A stretch of 64,000 bases of DNA from Lysinimonas soli (GCF_042655435.1 NZ_JBHSMG010000001.1:1240001-1304000); one strand, 5' to 3'. Numbered from the stretch's first letter, positions 1-9,415 are shown. Translations and numbers: made by a program. Notes: generated by a model not told the origin, from the sequence alone.

Positions 1-326
1 GCCTGCTCTACAACGGCGTTCTGATCCCGAATGCCGAACTCGGGCACCTCGTGGTGAGCGGCAAGGACGCCGAGAAGCGCGCCTCCTACTCGGCGAAGGA
101 ACGCGAGGGGCTGGACTGGAAGCAGTGGGCCCGGCGGCTGCAGAAGTACTACGAGACGCTCGACTTCCTGTTCTCGCCCGACCTCATCATCGTCGGCGGA
201 GGCGTCTCGAAGAGTTACGAGGAATTCCTGCCGCTGCTGAAGCTGCGTCCTCCCATCGTGCCCGCCGCGCTGCGCAACAACGCGGGCATCCTCGGCGCCG
301 CGGCGATGGCGGTGCACGCCCGTTAG
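1..326 (+). CDS. ppgK: Polyphosphate glucokinase, C-terminal part (5' end outside window)
   Basis: The open frame runs in from base 3 and ends at TAG 324-326. It codes for the last ~107 residues of a ROK-family sugar kinase. The ROK C-terminal signature is visible: LIIVGGGVSKSYEEFLPLL followed by a GILGAAAMA stretch that closes the nucleotide-binding fold. The AELGHLVV segment and the KRASYSAKER/LDWKQWARRL segment are characteristic of actinobacterial polyphosphate/ATP glucokinases, which phosphorylate glucose in the cytosol using polyphosphate or ATP. The upstream catalytic Asp and the zinc-binding residues lie outside the window, so activity cannot be judged here. A generic ROK glucokinase is the main alternative. 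Confidence 0.85.
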   Translation, partial: LLYNGVLIPNAELGHLVVSGKDAEKRASYSAKEREGLDWKQWARRLQKYYETLDFLFSPDLIIVGGGVSKSYEEFLPLLKLRPPIVPAALRNNAGILGAAAMAVHAR

Positions 327-342
327 GGATACGCGCGCGGCC

Positions 343-366
343 GTTAGGGAGTCGTTAGTCCCTGAC
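343..366 (+). terminator. Candidate hairpin after ppgK
   Basis: An 8-bp stem (343-350 with 359-366, one G-T pair) closes an 8-nt loop, 17 nt after the ppgK stop. No T-run follows, so termination is uncertain. The stem includes the second of two direct copies of CGTTAGGGA (321-329 and 342-350), so an operator role for the downstream kdp operon is possible instead. Confidence 0.3.
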
Positions 367-452
367 CCGGGTCGTGCCGCAGGGTATTGACTCCATCCGT
401 GGCATTCGCCGCAGCGCACTTGCACGTGCTTTGACCGGATGGAGAAGACTCC

Positions 453-536
453 GTGCTCGACGTCATCTATGTCGTTGCGATCCTGGCCCTCACCGCTCTC
501 GTCGTCCTCGTGGCGAAGGGGGTCGAGAAGCTGTGA
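453..536 (+). CDS. 27-residue membrane micropeptide ahead of kdpF
   Basis: A GTG-started frame encodes a single hydrophobic helix (about residues 2-20) followed by a basic/acidic tail KGVEKL. Its stop TGA overlaps the GTG start of kdpF (GTGA, 533-536), and kdpF in turn overlaps kdpA, so all three would be translationally coupled. The peptide has the size and layout of KdpF but lacks the PERF ending. I infer a second KdpF-like stabilising peptide of the Kdp complex. It is too short to test by eye for conservation, and a chance frame cannot be excluded. Confidence 0.5.
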   Translation: MLDVIYVVAILALTALVVLVAKGVEKL

Positions 537-622
537 TCGTGTTCTCGATCATCGCCGGCGTACTCGCCGTCGCCGCAATCGGCTACGTCATCGTCGCCCT
601 GGTACGTCCGGAGCGGTTCTGA
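533..622 (+). CDS. kdpF: K+-transporting ATPase subunit F
   Basis: This 29-residue peptide has one transmembrane helix and the ending ALVRPERF, which matches the usual KdpF pattern of a helix followed by (L/F)xPERF. KdpF is a small accessory peptide that stabilises the KdpABC complex in the membrane. GTG 533 overlaps the preceding micro-ORF stop, and its own TGA (620-622) overlaps the kdpA ATG at 622 (TGATG), so translation is coupled. Confidence 0.85.
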   Translation: MIVFSIIAGVLAVAAIGYVIVALVRPERF

Positions 623-2310
623 TGACGCCCGTCGGCACCGAGTGGGTGCTCTTCGCCGCCCAGCTGATCACCCTGATCGTCCTGTTGGGCCTCGGGCACG
701 TGCTGCTCGGCGATTACATGGCCCGGGTCTACACCGATCCCAAGCACCTCAAGCTCGAGCGCGGCTTCTATCGCGTCATCGGAGCGAGCGGCGACGCCGA
801 GCAGAGCTGGGGGGCGTACCTGCGCTCGGTCCTGGCCTTCTCGGCGGTCGGGGTGCTCGTCGTCTACCTGTTCCAGCGCATCCAGACCTGGCTGCCGATG
901 TCGCTCGGCCTCTCCCAGCCGAGCGAACCCCTGTCGTTCAACACGGCGATCTCGTTCGTGACCAACACGAACTGGCAGTCGTACTCGCCCGAGACCACCC
1001 TCGGCTACACGGTGCAGATGCTCGCCCTCGCCGTGCAGAACTTCGTATCGGCCGCCGTCGGCATCGCGGTCGCCATCGCCCTCGTGCGCGGGTTCATGTA
1101 CCGCCGCAGCGGCACGATCGGCAACTTCTGGGTCGACCTCACTCGCGGGATCCTGCGCATCCTGCTGCCGATCTCGGTCGTCGCGGCCGTCATCCTGATC
1201 GCCGGAGGCGTCATCCAGAACTTCGCGGGCTTCCAGCACGTGACGACGATCACCGGATCGACCGCCACCATTCCGGGCGGCCCGGTCGCCTCGCAGGAGG
1301 CGATCAAGGAGCTCGGGACCAACGGTGGCGGGTTCTTCAACGCGAACTCCGCCCACCCGTTCGAGAACCCGACCGCCTGGACGAACCTGTTCGAGATCTT
1401 CCTGTTCCTGCTCATCCCGTTCGCGCTCCCGCGCACCTTCGGCCGGATGCTCGGCGACCGTCGCCAAGGCGTCGCGATCGTCGCGACCATGGCCATCTTC
1501 TGGGTGACCTCGAACCTCCTGCTGGCCTGGGCGGAACTCAGCGCCCACGGCACGGCGCCGCAGCTCGCCGGCGGGGCCATGGAGGGCAAGGAGGATCGCT
1601 TCGGCATCGTCGCCTCCACGATCTTCGGCTCGTCCACGACGCTCACCTCCACAGGCGCCGTGAACTCGATGCACGACAGCTACACGGCGCTCGGCGGCGC
1701 GGTGACCCTGACCGACATGATGCTCGGCGAGGTCGCGCCCGGCGGCGTCGGGGCGGGGCTCTACGGCATCCTGATGCTCGCCGTGATCGCGGTCTTCGTG
1801 GCCGGCCTCATGGTCGGGCGCACGCCCGAGTACCTGGGCAAGAAGATCGGCCCGCGCGAGATGAAGCTCGCGAGCCTCTACATCCTCGCCACCCCGACCC
1901 TCGTGCTGCTCGGCACGGGCCTCAGCTTCGCGATCCCCGCGGTGCGGGCCGAGCTCGAGAAGACCTCGATCTGGAACCCGGGCCTGCACGGCTTCAGCGA
2001 GGTGCTCTACGCGTTCACCTCGGCCGCCAACAACAACGGTTCGGCGTTCGCCGGGCTCACCGCCAACACCGTCTGGCTCAACACGGCGCTCGGCGTCGTC
2101 ATGTTCCTCGGGCGGTTCCTCCCCATCGTGTTCGTACTGGCCCTCGCCGGCTCGCTCGCTCAACAGGACAAGGTGCCCGTGACCGCGGGGACCCTGCCGA
2201 CGCATCGGCCCCTTTTCGTCGGGCTGCTGATCGGGACGACGCTCCTGGTCTCCGCTCTCACCTATTTCCCCGTTCTCGCGCTGGGTCCCCTGGCGGAAGG
2301 GCTGAAGTAA
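622..2310 (+). CDS. kdpA: K+-transporting ATPase subunit A (channel-like subunit)
   Basis: This is a 562-residue polytopic membrane protein, close to the usual ~557. It carries the selectivity-filter segment TNGGGFFNANSAHPFENP and the later SAANNNGSAFAGL filter repeat expected of the K+-binding pore subunit. KdpA takes up K+ and passes it to KdpB in the high-affinity P-type KdpFABC pump. The start ATG at 622 is fixed by overlap with kdpF. The kdpB start follows the stop by 5 nt. Confidence 0.97.
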   Translation: MTPVGTEWVLFAAQLITLIVLLGLGHVLLGDYMARVYTDPKHLKLERGFYRVIGASGDAEQSWGAYLRSVLAFSAVGVLVVYLFQRIQTWLPMSLGLSQPSEPLSFNTAISFVTNTNWQSYSPETTLGYTVQMLALAVQNFVSAAVGIAVAIALVRGFMYRRSGTIGNFWVDLTRGILRILLPISVVAAVILIAGGVIQNFAGFQHVTTITGSTATIPGGPVASQEAIKELGTNGGGFFNANSAHPFENPTAWTNLFEIFLFLLIPFALPRTFGRMLGDRRQGVAIVATMAIFWVTSNLLLAWAELSAHGTAPQLAGGAMEGKEDRFGIVASTIFGSSTTLTSTGAVNSMHDSYTALGGAVTLTDMMLGEVAPGGVGAGLYGILMLAVIAVFVAGLMVGRTPEYLGKKIGPREMKLASLYILATPTLVLLGTGLSFAIPAVRAELEKTSIWNPGLHGFSEVLYAFTSAANNNGSAFAGLTANTVWLNTALGVVMFLGRFLPIVFVLALAGSLAQQDKVPVTAGTLPTHRPLFVGLLIGTTLLVSALTYFPVLALGPLAEGLK

Positions 2311-2315
2311 CCGAC

Positions 2316-4442
2316 ATGACCACCCTCACTCCCACCCAGGCACCGGCACCGGTGCGCACGCCGCGCGCGGGCGCGGCGCTCTCGCCCCGCCTGTTCCTCG
2401 AGGCTCTTCCCGGCACGTTCCGCAAGCTCGACCCGCGACTGATGTGGCGCAATCCGGTCATGTTCGTCGTCGAGGTCGGTGCCCTGTTCACGACCGCGCT
2501 CGCGATCGCCGAGCCGTTCCTGGGCGCGCAGATCACCAGCGCCGGCCCGCTCGCCCCGAGTTTCAGCGCGGGGATCGCGGTCTGGCTGTGGCTCACGGTG
2601 CTGTTCGCGAACCTCGCCGAAGCCGTCGCCGAGGGGCGCGGCAAGGCCCAGGCGCAATCGCTGCGCGCCACCCGCACCACCACGCTGGCCCACCGGGTCG
2701 CCGGTTACGACGCGAAGGGCGACCCGGATGCCCTGCAGGCGACGGTCGTCGAGGTCGCGTCGGCCGAGCTGCGGCTGGGCGACGTCGTGATCGTGTCGGC
2801 TGGCGAGGTCATCCCGGGCGACGGCGACATCATCGCCGGCATCGCGAGCGTCGACGAGTCGGCGATCACCGGTGAGTCGGCCCCGGTCGTGCGCGAGCAC
2901 GGCGGCGACCGCAGCGCCGTGACCGGCGGCACCCGCGTGCTCAGCGACCGCATCGTGGTGCAGATCACCTCGAAGCCGGGCGAGACCTTCGTCGACCGGA
3001 TGATCCGGCTCGTCGAAGGGGCGTCGCGTCAGAAGACGCCCAACGAGATCGCCCTCAACATCCTGCTGTCGAGCCTCACCGTGATCTTCCTGGTGGTGGT
3101 TCTCACGCTGAACCCGATGGCGGCCTACGCGGGCGGGGCGACCACGCTCGTGATCCTCGTCGCCCTGCTGGTGTGCCTGATCCCGACCACGATCGGCGCT
3201 CTGCTGAGCGCCATCGGCATCGCGGGGATGGATCGCCTGGTGCAGCACAACGTGCTCGCCATGTCGGGCCGCGCGGTCGAGGCCGCGGGCGACGTGACGA
3301 CCCTCCTGCTCGACAAGACGGGCACGATCACGTACGGAAACCGGCAGGCGTCCGAGTTCGTCGCCCTCGGCGACACCACCGACGCGGAGCTGAGCGATGT
3401 CGCCCGCCTCTCCTCGCTCGCCGACCCGACGCCCGAGGGCACCTCGGTAGTGACCCTGGCGGGCGGGCCGGTCGCGATCCCGACGGGATCCGAGTTCGTG
3501 CCGTTCACCGCCCAGACCCGCATGAGCGGCCTCGATCTGAGCGATGGGTCGCAGATCCGCAAGGGGGCGGCTTCCATGATCGCGCAGTGGGTCGGCAAGG
3601 TCCCCGCCTCGGTGCAGACCGATCTCGACGCCGTCGTGACCCGGATCTCGCAGTCGGGCGGCACGCCGCTCGTCGTCGCGTCGAAGGACGCGGCCGGTGT
3701 CGGAACCGTGCGCGGCGTCATCCACCTCAAGGACGTCGTCAAGGACGGCCTGAAGGAGCGCTTCGCCGAGCTGCGGGCGATGGGCATCCGGACGATCATG
3801 ATCACCGGCGACAACCCGCTGACCGCCAAGGCGATCGCCGCCGAGGCCGGCGTCGACGACTTCCTCGCCGAGGCGACCCCCGAAGACAAGATGGCCCTCA
3901 TCAAGAAGGAGCAGGAGGGCGGCAACCTGGTCGCGATGACCGGCGACGGCACCAACGACGCACCCGCGCTCGCCCAGGCGGATGTCGGGGTCGCGATGAA
4001 CACCGGTACGAGCGCGGCCAAAGAGGCGGGCAACATGGTCGACCTCGACTCGGACCCGACCAAGCTGATCGACATCGTGCGCATCGGCAAGCAGTTGCTC
4101 ATCACGCGCGGCTCGCTGACCACCTTCTCGATCGCCAATGACGTCGCGAAGTACTTCGCGATCATCCCCGCGATGTTCGCCGGCGTCTTCCCGGGCCTCG
4201 CGACGCTCAACCTGATGCACCTGCATTCGCCGGCGTCGGCGATCCTGTCGGCGATCATCTTCAACGCGCTCGTGATCGTCGCCCTGATCCCCCTGGCGCT
4301 GCGCGGGGTCGGCTACACCCCGCGCTCTGCCTCGAGCATCCTCAGCCGGAACCTGCTGATCTACGGGCTCGGCGGCATCATCGCCCCGTTCATCGGCATC
4401 AAGATCATCGACCTCATCGTCACCCTCATCCCGGGCTTCTGA
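2316..4442 (+). CDS. kdpB: K+-transporting ATPase subunit B (P-type ATPase)
   Basis: The 708-residue P-type ATPase subunit hydrolyses ATP to drive K+ import. The motifs are in order: the actuator loop SAITGES, the phosphorylation loop LLDKTGTIT with the phosphorylated Asp at about residue 333, the KGA nucleotide-binding segment, MITGDNPLTA, and the hinge MTGDGTNDAPALA. Length and order are as expected for KdpB, and no key residue is missing. ATG 2316 begins just after the kdpA stop. Confidence 0.97.
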   Translation: MTTLTPTQAPAPVRTPRAGAALSPRLFLEALPGTFRKLDPRLMWRNPVMFVVEVGALFTTALAIAEPFLGAQITSAGPLAPSFSAGIAVWLWLTVLFANLAEAVAEGRGKAQAQSLRATRTTTLAHRVAGYDAKGDPDALQATVVEVASAELRLGDVVIVSAGEVIPGDGDIIAGIASVDESAITGESAPVVREHGGDRSAVTGGTRVLSDRIVVQITSKPGETFVDRMIRLVEGASRQKTPNEIALNILLSSLTVIFLVVVLTLNPMAAYAGGATTLVILVALLVCLIPTTIGALLSAIGIAGMDRLVQHNVLAMSGRAVEAAGDVTTLLLDKTGTITYGNRQASEFVALGDTTDAELSDVARLSSLADPTPEGTSVVTLAGGPVAIPTGSEFVPFTAQTRMSGLDLSDGSQIRKGAASMIAQWVGKVPASVQTDLDAVVTRISQSGGTPLVVASKDAAGVGTVRGVIHLKDVVKDGLKERFAELRAMGIRTIMITGDNPLTAKAIAAEAGVDDFLAEATPEDKMALIKKEQEGGNLVAMTGDGTNDAPALAQADVGVAMNTGTSAAKEAGNMVDLDSDPTKLIDIVRIGKQLLITRGSLTTFSIANDVAKYFAIIPAMFAGVFPGLATLNLMHLHSPASAILSAIIFNALVIVALIPLALRGVGYTPRSASSILSRNLLIYGLGGIIAPFIGIKIIDLIVTLIPGF

Positions 4443-4473
4443 GCCCCCGAGAACGACACGAAGGACAACTGCC

Positions 4474-5064
4474 ATGAAGCTCTCCCGCCAGGCGTGGGTC
4501 TCGATCCGCGCGATGCTCGTCATCACGGTCGTGTGCGGCATCCTCTACCCGCTCGCCGTCTGGGGCCTCGGGTCGGCGATGCCGTCGCAGGCCGACGGCT
4601 CGCTCGTCACCAGGAACGGCACGGTCGTCGGCTCCTCGCTGATCGGCCAGTCGTTCACCGACAAGAAGGGCAACGCTCTTCCCCAGTGGTTCCAGTCGCG
4701 CCCCTCGGCCGCCGGCAACGGGTACGACGGGGGTGCCTCGAGCGGCTCGAACTACGGGCCCGAGAACAAGGACCTGATCTCGGCGATCAAGAGCCGGCAG
4801 GCCGCGATCGAGAAGCTCGACGGCGTCAGCGCGGAGCAGATCCCCGCGGACGCCTTGACCGCGTCGGCCTCCGGCCTCGACCCGCACATCAGCGAGGCCT
4901 ACGCGCTGCTGCAGGTACCCCGGATCGCTCACGCACGGGGGCTGGCCGAGGCCGACGTGCGCTCGCTCGTCGAGAAGCACGTCCAGGGCCGCGACCTCGG
5001 CTACCTCGGCGAGCCGACGGTCAACGTGCTCGAACTCAACCTCGCCCTCACCGCGCTGAAGTGA
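4474..5064 (+). CDS. kdpC: K+-transporting ATPase subunit C
   Basis: The 196-residue protein has one N-terminal transmembrane helix (about residues 13-33) and a periplasm-facing domain with the family segments QSFTDKKGNALPQWFQSRPS, GASSGSNYGPENKDL, and ASGLDPHIS. KdpC assembles with KdpB and raises nucleotide affinity of the pump. An AAGGA ribosome-binding site lies about 8 nt before ATG 4474. It is separated from kdpB by 31 nt. Confidence 0.96.
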   Translation: MKLSRQAWVSIRAMLVITVVCGILYPLAVWGLGSAMPSQADGSLVTRNGTVVGSSLIGQSFTDKKGNALPQWFQSRPSAAGNGYDGGASSGSNYGPENKDLISAIKSRQAAIEKLDGVSAEQIPADALTASASGLDPHISEAYALLQVPRIAHARGLAEADVRSLVEKHVQGRDLGYLGEPTVNVLELNLALTALK

Positions 5065-5091
5065 TCATCCGGATGCGTCAGACTGTGGCCC

Positions 5092-7641
5092 ATGGGTAGA
5101 GGTCGCCTGCGGGTGATGCTCGGCGCCGCCCCGGGCGTGGGCAAGACCTTCGCGATGCTCGAAGAGGGCCGTCGGCTGCTCGACGGAGGCAAGGACGTGG
5201 CGGTCGCGATCGTCGAGACCCATGGCCGCGCGGCCACCTCCGCCCTCGTGGACGGGCTGGAGGTGATCCCGCGACGGCAGATCGAACACCGCGGGGTGAA
5301 GCTCGACGAGATGGACCTCGACGCCGTGCTCGCGCGGCATCCGGACATCGCCCTCGTCGACGAACTGGCCCACACCAACGCGCCGGGCTCGCTGCATGCG
5401 AAGCGCTGGGAGGACGTGCAGGCGATCCTCGATGCCGGAATCGACGTGATCTCGACCGTCAACATCCAGCACATCGAGTCGCTCAACGACGTCGTGCAGC
5501 AGATCACCGGGGTGCCGCAGCGCGAGACGATCCCGGATTCGGTGCTGCGCTCGGCCGACCAGGTCGAGCTGGTCGACCTCACCCCGCAATCGCTGCGCGA
5601 CCGGCTGGCACAGGGGCTCGTCTACCCCGCCGGCCGGGTGGATGCCGCCCTCAGCAACTACTTCCGTCTCGGCAACCTCACCGCCCTGCGCGAGCTGGCG
5701 CTGCTCTGGCTCGCCGACGAGGTCGACACCGCCCTGCAGGCCTACCGGGCGGAGCAGGGCATCAAGCAGTCCTGGGAGGCGCGCGAGCGCATCGTCGTCG
5801 CCCTGACCGGAGGCCCCGAGGGCGACACCCTGCTGCGCCGCGGGGCGCGGATCGCCCAGCGCTCGGGCGGCGGCCAGCTGTTCGCCGTGCACGTCACGAG
5901 CCCCGACGGACTCGTGGGGCCGGATGCCGGCGTGCTCGCGGGCCAGCGCGCCCTGGTCGAGACCCTCGGCGGCAGCTTTCATCAGCTGGTGGCCGAGCAG
6001 GTCCCGTCCGCTCTCGTGGACTTCGCCCGCAGCGTCAACGCCACCCAGCTCGTGATCGGGGTCTCGCGCCGCAGCCGGCTGCAGACCTTCTTCGGCGGCG
6101 CCGGAACCTCCTCGACGGTCATCCGGCTTTCGGGCGACATCGACGTGCACATCGTCTCGCACTCCGAGGCCGGCAAGCGGAGCCTTCCGCACGTCGGCGG
6201 GGCCCTGTCAGTGCGTCGCCGCCTCATCGGGCTCGGGCTGGCCGTGCTCGGACTCCCCCTGCTCACCCTGTCGCTGACCCTGTTCCGAAGCGCTCAGTCG
6301 CTTCCGAGCGACGTGCTGATGTTCCAGCTCTTCATCGTGATCGTCGCCCTGGTCGGCGGCATCTGGCCCGCTCTGCTCTCGGCCGTCATCGCCGGATTCC
6401 TGCTCGACTACTTCTTCGTCCCGCCGCTGTACCTGATCCGGATCGCCGACCCGCTGCACTTCCTCGCGCTGATCATCTTCGTCGTCGTGGCGGCGCTCGT
6501 GAGCCTCGTGGTGGATCAGGCCGCCCGCCGTGCGCGGGTCGCCGCGCGGGCATCGGCGGAGGCCGAGGTGCTGGTCGCGGTCGCCGGCGGGGTCCTGCAG
6601 GGGGCGGACGCCCTGCAGGCGCTCGTGTCGCGTCTTCGGGACAGCTTCGGCATGACCAGCGTGCTGCTGCGACAGGGCGACGAGACCGTGGCGGTGTCGT
6701 CGGACCCCGAAATCGCCTCCGGCGCCGACCAACGCACGACGCTCCCGCTCGGCGAGGGCGCGCAGATCGAGGTCGTCGGACATCCGCTCGAGCCCTCGGA
6801 CCGCCGCATCCTGGGTGCGTTCGTCTCGCAGCTCGAGTCGGCCCTCGTGCAGCGACGGCTGACGACCGAGGCCGAGGGCGCGAAACCGCTCGCCGAGGCC
6901 GACCGCCTGCGCAGCGCCCTGCTGGCCGCCGTCAGTCACGACCTGCGACGCCCGCTCGCCGCGGCCACAGCCGCCGTGAGCTCATTGCGCTCGCCGGACA
7001 TCAAGCTGAGTCCCGCCGACCGCGCCGAGCTGCTCGCCACCGCCGACGAGAGCCTCGTGGCCCTCGGGACCCTCGTCACGGATCTGCTCGATGTGACCCG
7101 CCTGCAGGCGGGCGTGATCGGCGTCGCCCTGCGTCCGGTCGCGCTCGACGACGTGGTCGGGGGCGCCCTCGACGAGCTCCGGCTGTCGCCCGGCGAGGTC
7201 ACCCTCGAACTCACCGCGGTGCCCATGGTCGACGCCGACGCCGCCCTGCTGCAGCGCGCGGTCGTGAATCTGCTGAGCAACGCGATCCGGTTCTCTCCCC
7301 CCGGATCACCGCCCGTGCTGTCGACCAGCCAGTTCGGTGATCACGTCCAGTTGCGCGTCGTCGATCGTGGCCCCGGCATCCCGGCGGAGCAGCGCGACGA
7401 CGTCTTCCTGCCCTTCCAGCGGCTCGGCGACGTCGACAACTCGGTCGGCGTCGGGCTGGGCCTGTCCCTCTCGAAGGGCTTCGTCGAGGCGATGGGCGGC
7501 ACGCTCGAGGCCGAAGACACCCCGGGAGGCGGGCTCACCATGGTGATCGAGCTGCCGGTCGTCCGCGCCTCGCGCAGTCTGCCCGTCGTCGAACCGAGCA
7601 TCTCGACGTCTGCCGGCACCGTCGAAGGCGGCGAGTCGTGA
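5092..7641 (+). CDS. kdpD: Osmosensitive K+ channel sensor histidine kinase
   Basis: The 849-residue sensor kinase of the KdpD/KdpE pair responds to K+ limitation. The order of domains is an N-terminal KdpD domain with Walker A GAAPGVGKT at residues 11-19 and DELAHTNAPGS, a universal-stress-like domain (about 235-355), four clustered transmembrane helices (about 380-480, DUF4118), a GAF-like region, the HisKA box VSHDLRRPL, the N box LLSNAIRF, and G boxes DRGPGIP and GVGLGLSLSKG. ATG 5092 has no clear ribosome-binding site; CAGACT at 5079-5084 lies 7 nt upstream and could drive a separate leaderless transcript. The 3' end overlaps kdpE by 4 nt. Confidence 0.96.
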   Translation: MGRGRLRVMLGAAPGVGKTFAMLEEGRRLLDGGKDVAVAIVETHGRAATSALVDGLEVIPRRQIEHRGVKLDEMDLDAVLARHPDIALVDELAHTNAPGSLHAKRWEDVQAILDAGIDVISTVNIQHIESLNDVVQQITGVPQRETIPDSVLRSADQVELVDLTPQSLRDRLAQGLVYPAGRVDAALSNYFRLGNLTALRELALLWLADEVDTALQAYRAEQGIKQSWEARERIVVALTGGPEGDTLLRRGARIAQRSGGGQLFAVHVTSPDGLVGPDAGVLAGQRALVETLGGSFHQLVAEQVPSALVDFARSVNATQLVIGVSRRSRLQTFFGGAGTSSTVIRLSGDIDVHIVSHSEAGKRSLPHVGGALSVRRRLIGLGLAVLGLPLLTLSLTLFRSAQSLPSDVLMFQLFIVIVALVGGIWPALLSAVIAGFLLDYFFVPPLYLIRIADPLHFLALIIFVVVAALVSLVVDQAARRARVAARASAEAEVLVAVAGGVLQGADALQALVSRLRDSFGMTSVLLRQGDETVAVSSDPEIASGADQRTTLPLGEGAQIEVVGHPLEPSDRRILGAFVSQLESALVQRRLTTEAEGAKPLAEADRLRSALLAAVSHDLRRPLAAATAAVSSLRSPDIKLSPADRAELLATADESLVALGTLVTDLLDVTRLQAGVIGVALRPVALDDVVGGALDELRLSPGEVTLELTAVPMVDADAALLQRAVVNLLSNAIRFSPPGSPPVLSTSQFGDHVQLRVVDRGPGIPAEQRDDVFLPFQRLGDVDNSVGVGLGLSLSKGFVEAMGGTLEAEDTPGGGLTMVIELPVVRASRSLPVVEPSISTSAGTVEGGES

Positions 7642-8318
7642 AGATCCTGATCGCCGACGACGATCCGCAGATCCTGAGGGCTCTGCGGATCACCCTCACC
7701 GCCCGTGGCTACGAGGTGGTGACTGCCCACGACGGCAAGGCCGCTCTGGATGCCGCGACCGCAACGCATCCGGACATCGTCGTGCTCGACCTCGGCATGC
7801 CGGGTCTCACCGGGGTGCAGGTCATCGAGGCGATCCGGGGATGGAGCCGCGTGCCGATTCTCGTGGTCTCGGGCCGCAGCGGATCCTGGGACAAGGTGGA
7901 GGCGCTCGACGCGGGCGCGGACGACTACGTGACCAAGCCGTTCGCCGCCGACGAACTGCTCGCCCGCATCCGGGCCATGGGCCGGCGCACGCCGTCGGCA
8001 ACCGAGGAGCCCGTCGTGCGCTTCGGGGATGTCGTCGTCGATCTCTCGGCGCGACTCGTGACCCGCGCCGGGGTCCCCGTGCGCCTCACCCCGACCGAAT
8101 GGCGGCTGCTCGAGGTGCTGGTGCGGAATCCGGGACGGCTGGTCACTCGCGAGACACTGCTCACCGAGGTCTGGGGCCCGCAATACACGACCGACACCGG
8201 ATATCTGCGGCTCTACCTCTCGCAGCTGCGCAAGAAGCTCGAGGCCGAGCCGTCCGCCCCACGCCACCTCGTGACCGAGGCCGGCATGGGCTACCGGTTC
8301 GTCGCCGAACCGAGTTAG
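7638..8318 (+). CDS. kdpE: KDP operon response regulator, OmpR family
   Basis: This 226-residue regulator has a receiver domain with acidic pocket ADDD at residues 6-9, phosphoacceptor Asp51 (VVLDLGMPG) and Lys in VTKPF. It is followed by a winged-helix domain with LTPTEWRLLEVLVRNPG and the ending TEAGMGYRF. It is the partner of KdpD and activates kdp transcription when phosphorylated. The GTG start overlaps the kdpD stop (GTGA), so the pair is translationally coupled. Its TAG overlaps the stop codon of the convergent desaturase gene. Confidence 0.95.
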   Translation: MKILIADDDPQILRALRITLTARGYEVVTAHDGKAALDAATATHPDIVVLDLGMPGLTGVQVIEAIRGWSRVPILVVSGRSGSWDKVEALDAGADDYVTKPFAADELLARIRAMGRRTPSATEEPVVRFGDVVVDLSARLVTRAGVPVRLTPTEWRLLEVLVRNPGRLVTRETLLTEVWGPQYTTDTGYLRLYLSQLRKKLEAEPSAPRHLVTEAGMGYRFVAEPS

Positions 8319-9415
8319 ACGCGGCGGTACTGACCCACCATCGGGCAGTCGAAGGTCGCGAATCCGGAGTAGCTGCCGACCTGCTTGAGATAGCTCAGCA
8401 CGATCACATAGGCCCGGCGCAGCGTGGTCTCGGTGTACGGGATCCCCTCGCGGGCGCAGGTCTCGCGCACCAGACGGCGGGTGCGGGACAGGTGAGGGCG
8501 CGACATGCTCGGAAAGAGGTGGTGCTCGATCTGGTAGTTGAGGCCGCCCATGAGCACGCTCATCCAGAATCCGCCCGAGACGTTGCGCGAGGTGAGCACC
8601 TGCTTGTTCAGGAAGTCAAGCTTGGCGCCAGCCGGAACGACCTCCATGCCGATGTGGTTCGGGGCGAAGGAGGCGCCCATATAGACGCCGAAGACCGCGA
8701 GCTGCACACCCAGGAACGCGAACGCCATGCCCAGGGGAAGCACCGCGAAGATCGCCACGACCAGGATGCTCATGCGCACCGCGATGAGGGCGATCTCGAT
8801 TCCGCGGCCGTCGACCTTGCCACGACCGAAGAGGTGACCGAACGACTTGACGTGCAGGTTGATGCCTTCGAACAGGAGGAAGGGGAAGAACAGCGCCGCC
8901 TGATGGCGGGTGATGAGCGCGCGCAGGCCGGTGGCCGACGCCGCGTCCTCTTCGACGAACGAGATCGTGTCGACCGCGATATCGGGGTCCTTGCCGATCA
9001 TGTTGGGGTTCGCGTGGTGGCGGGTGTGCTTGTTCATCCACCAGGAGTAGCTGATGCCGACGACTCCGACGGCGAGCGCGCGACCCGCGCGGTCGTTCGC
9101 CTTGCCCGAGGCGAAGACCGCCCGGTGCGAGGCCTCGTGACCGAGGAACGCGAACTGCGTGAAGATGATGCCGAGGGCCCCGGCAATGAGCAGCTGGAAC
9201 CACGAGTCACCCAGCAGCACGAACCCGGTGACGGCTCCGCCCAAGGCGACGACGAGGGTCGCGAACACGCTGGCATAGAAGACCTTGCTGCGCTCGAGCA
9301 GGCCCGCACCGCGCACGGTCGACAGCAACTGGGAGTAGCTGCTGATCGGGGAGGACGCGCCGGCGACTCGGGGGACGGTCGAGCGCACGGCTCCAAGAGA
9401 TGAAATAGGAGACAT
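8315..9415 (-). CDS. Membrane fatty acid desaturase (acyl-lipid / acyl-CoA type)
   Basis: This is a 366-residue integral membrane di-iron desaturase with all three histidine boxes: GHEASH, KHTRHHANPN and YQIEHHLFP. Two hydrophobic blocks (about residues 50-105 and 200-255) frame the boxes. The QIEHH third box places it with the front-end/acyl-lipid family rather than stearoyl-ACP desaturases. It probably introduces a double bond into membrane lipid acyl chains and adjusts fluidity, which fits its place beside cspA. An AAGG ribosome-binding site lies 4 nt before the ATG. It ends convergently with kdpE, sharing bases of the two stop codons. The exact regiospecificity cannot be read. Confidence 0.9.
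   Translation of the reverse strand: MSPISSLGAVRSTVPRVAGASSPISSYSQLLSTVRGAGLLERSKVFYASVFATLVVALGGAVTGFVLLGDSWFQLLIAGALGIIFTQFAFLGHEASHRAVFASGKANDRAGRALAVGVVGISYSWWMNKHTRHHANPNMIGKDPDIAVDTISFVEEDAASATGLRALITRHQAALFFPFLLFEGINLHVKSFGHLFGRGKVDGRGIEIALIAVRMSILVVAIFAVLPLGMAFAFLGVQLAVFGVYMGASFAPNHIGMEVVPAGAKLDFLNKQVLTSRNVSGGFWMSVLMGGLNYQIEHHLFPSMSRPHLSRTRRLVRETCAREGIPYTETTLRRAYVIVLSYLKQVGSYSGFATFDCPMVGQYRRV

Noticed and set aside
387..392. TTGACT upstream of the kdp operon as a -35 element.
   Set aside because: No acceptable -10 hexamer lies 15-19 nt downstream (around 408-416 is GC-rich), so a promoter call would be a guess.
583..4541. Very long open frames antisense to kdpA and kdpB (and similar ones opposite aceE and others).
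   Set aside because: They are Arg/Asp/Gly/His-rich shadows produced by high GC at codon third positions of the real genes; the sense proteins have complete family motifs.
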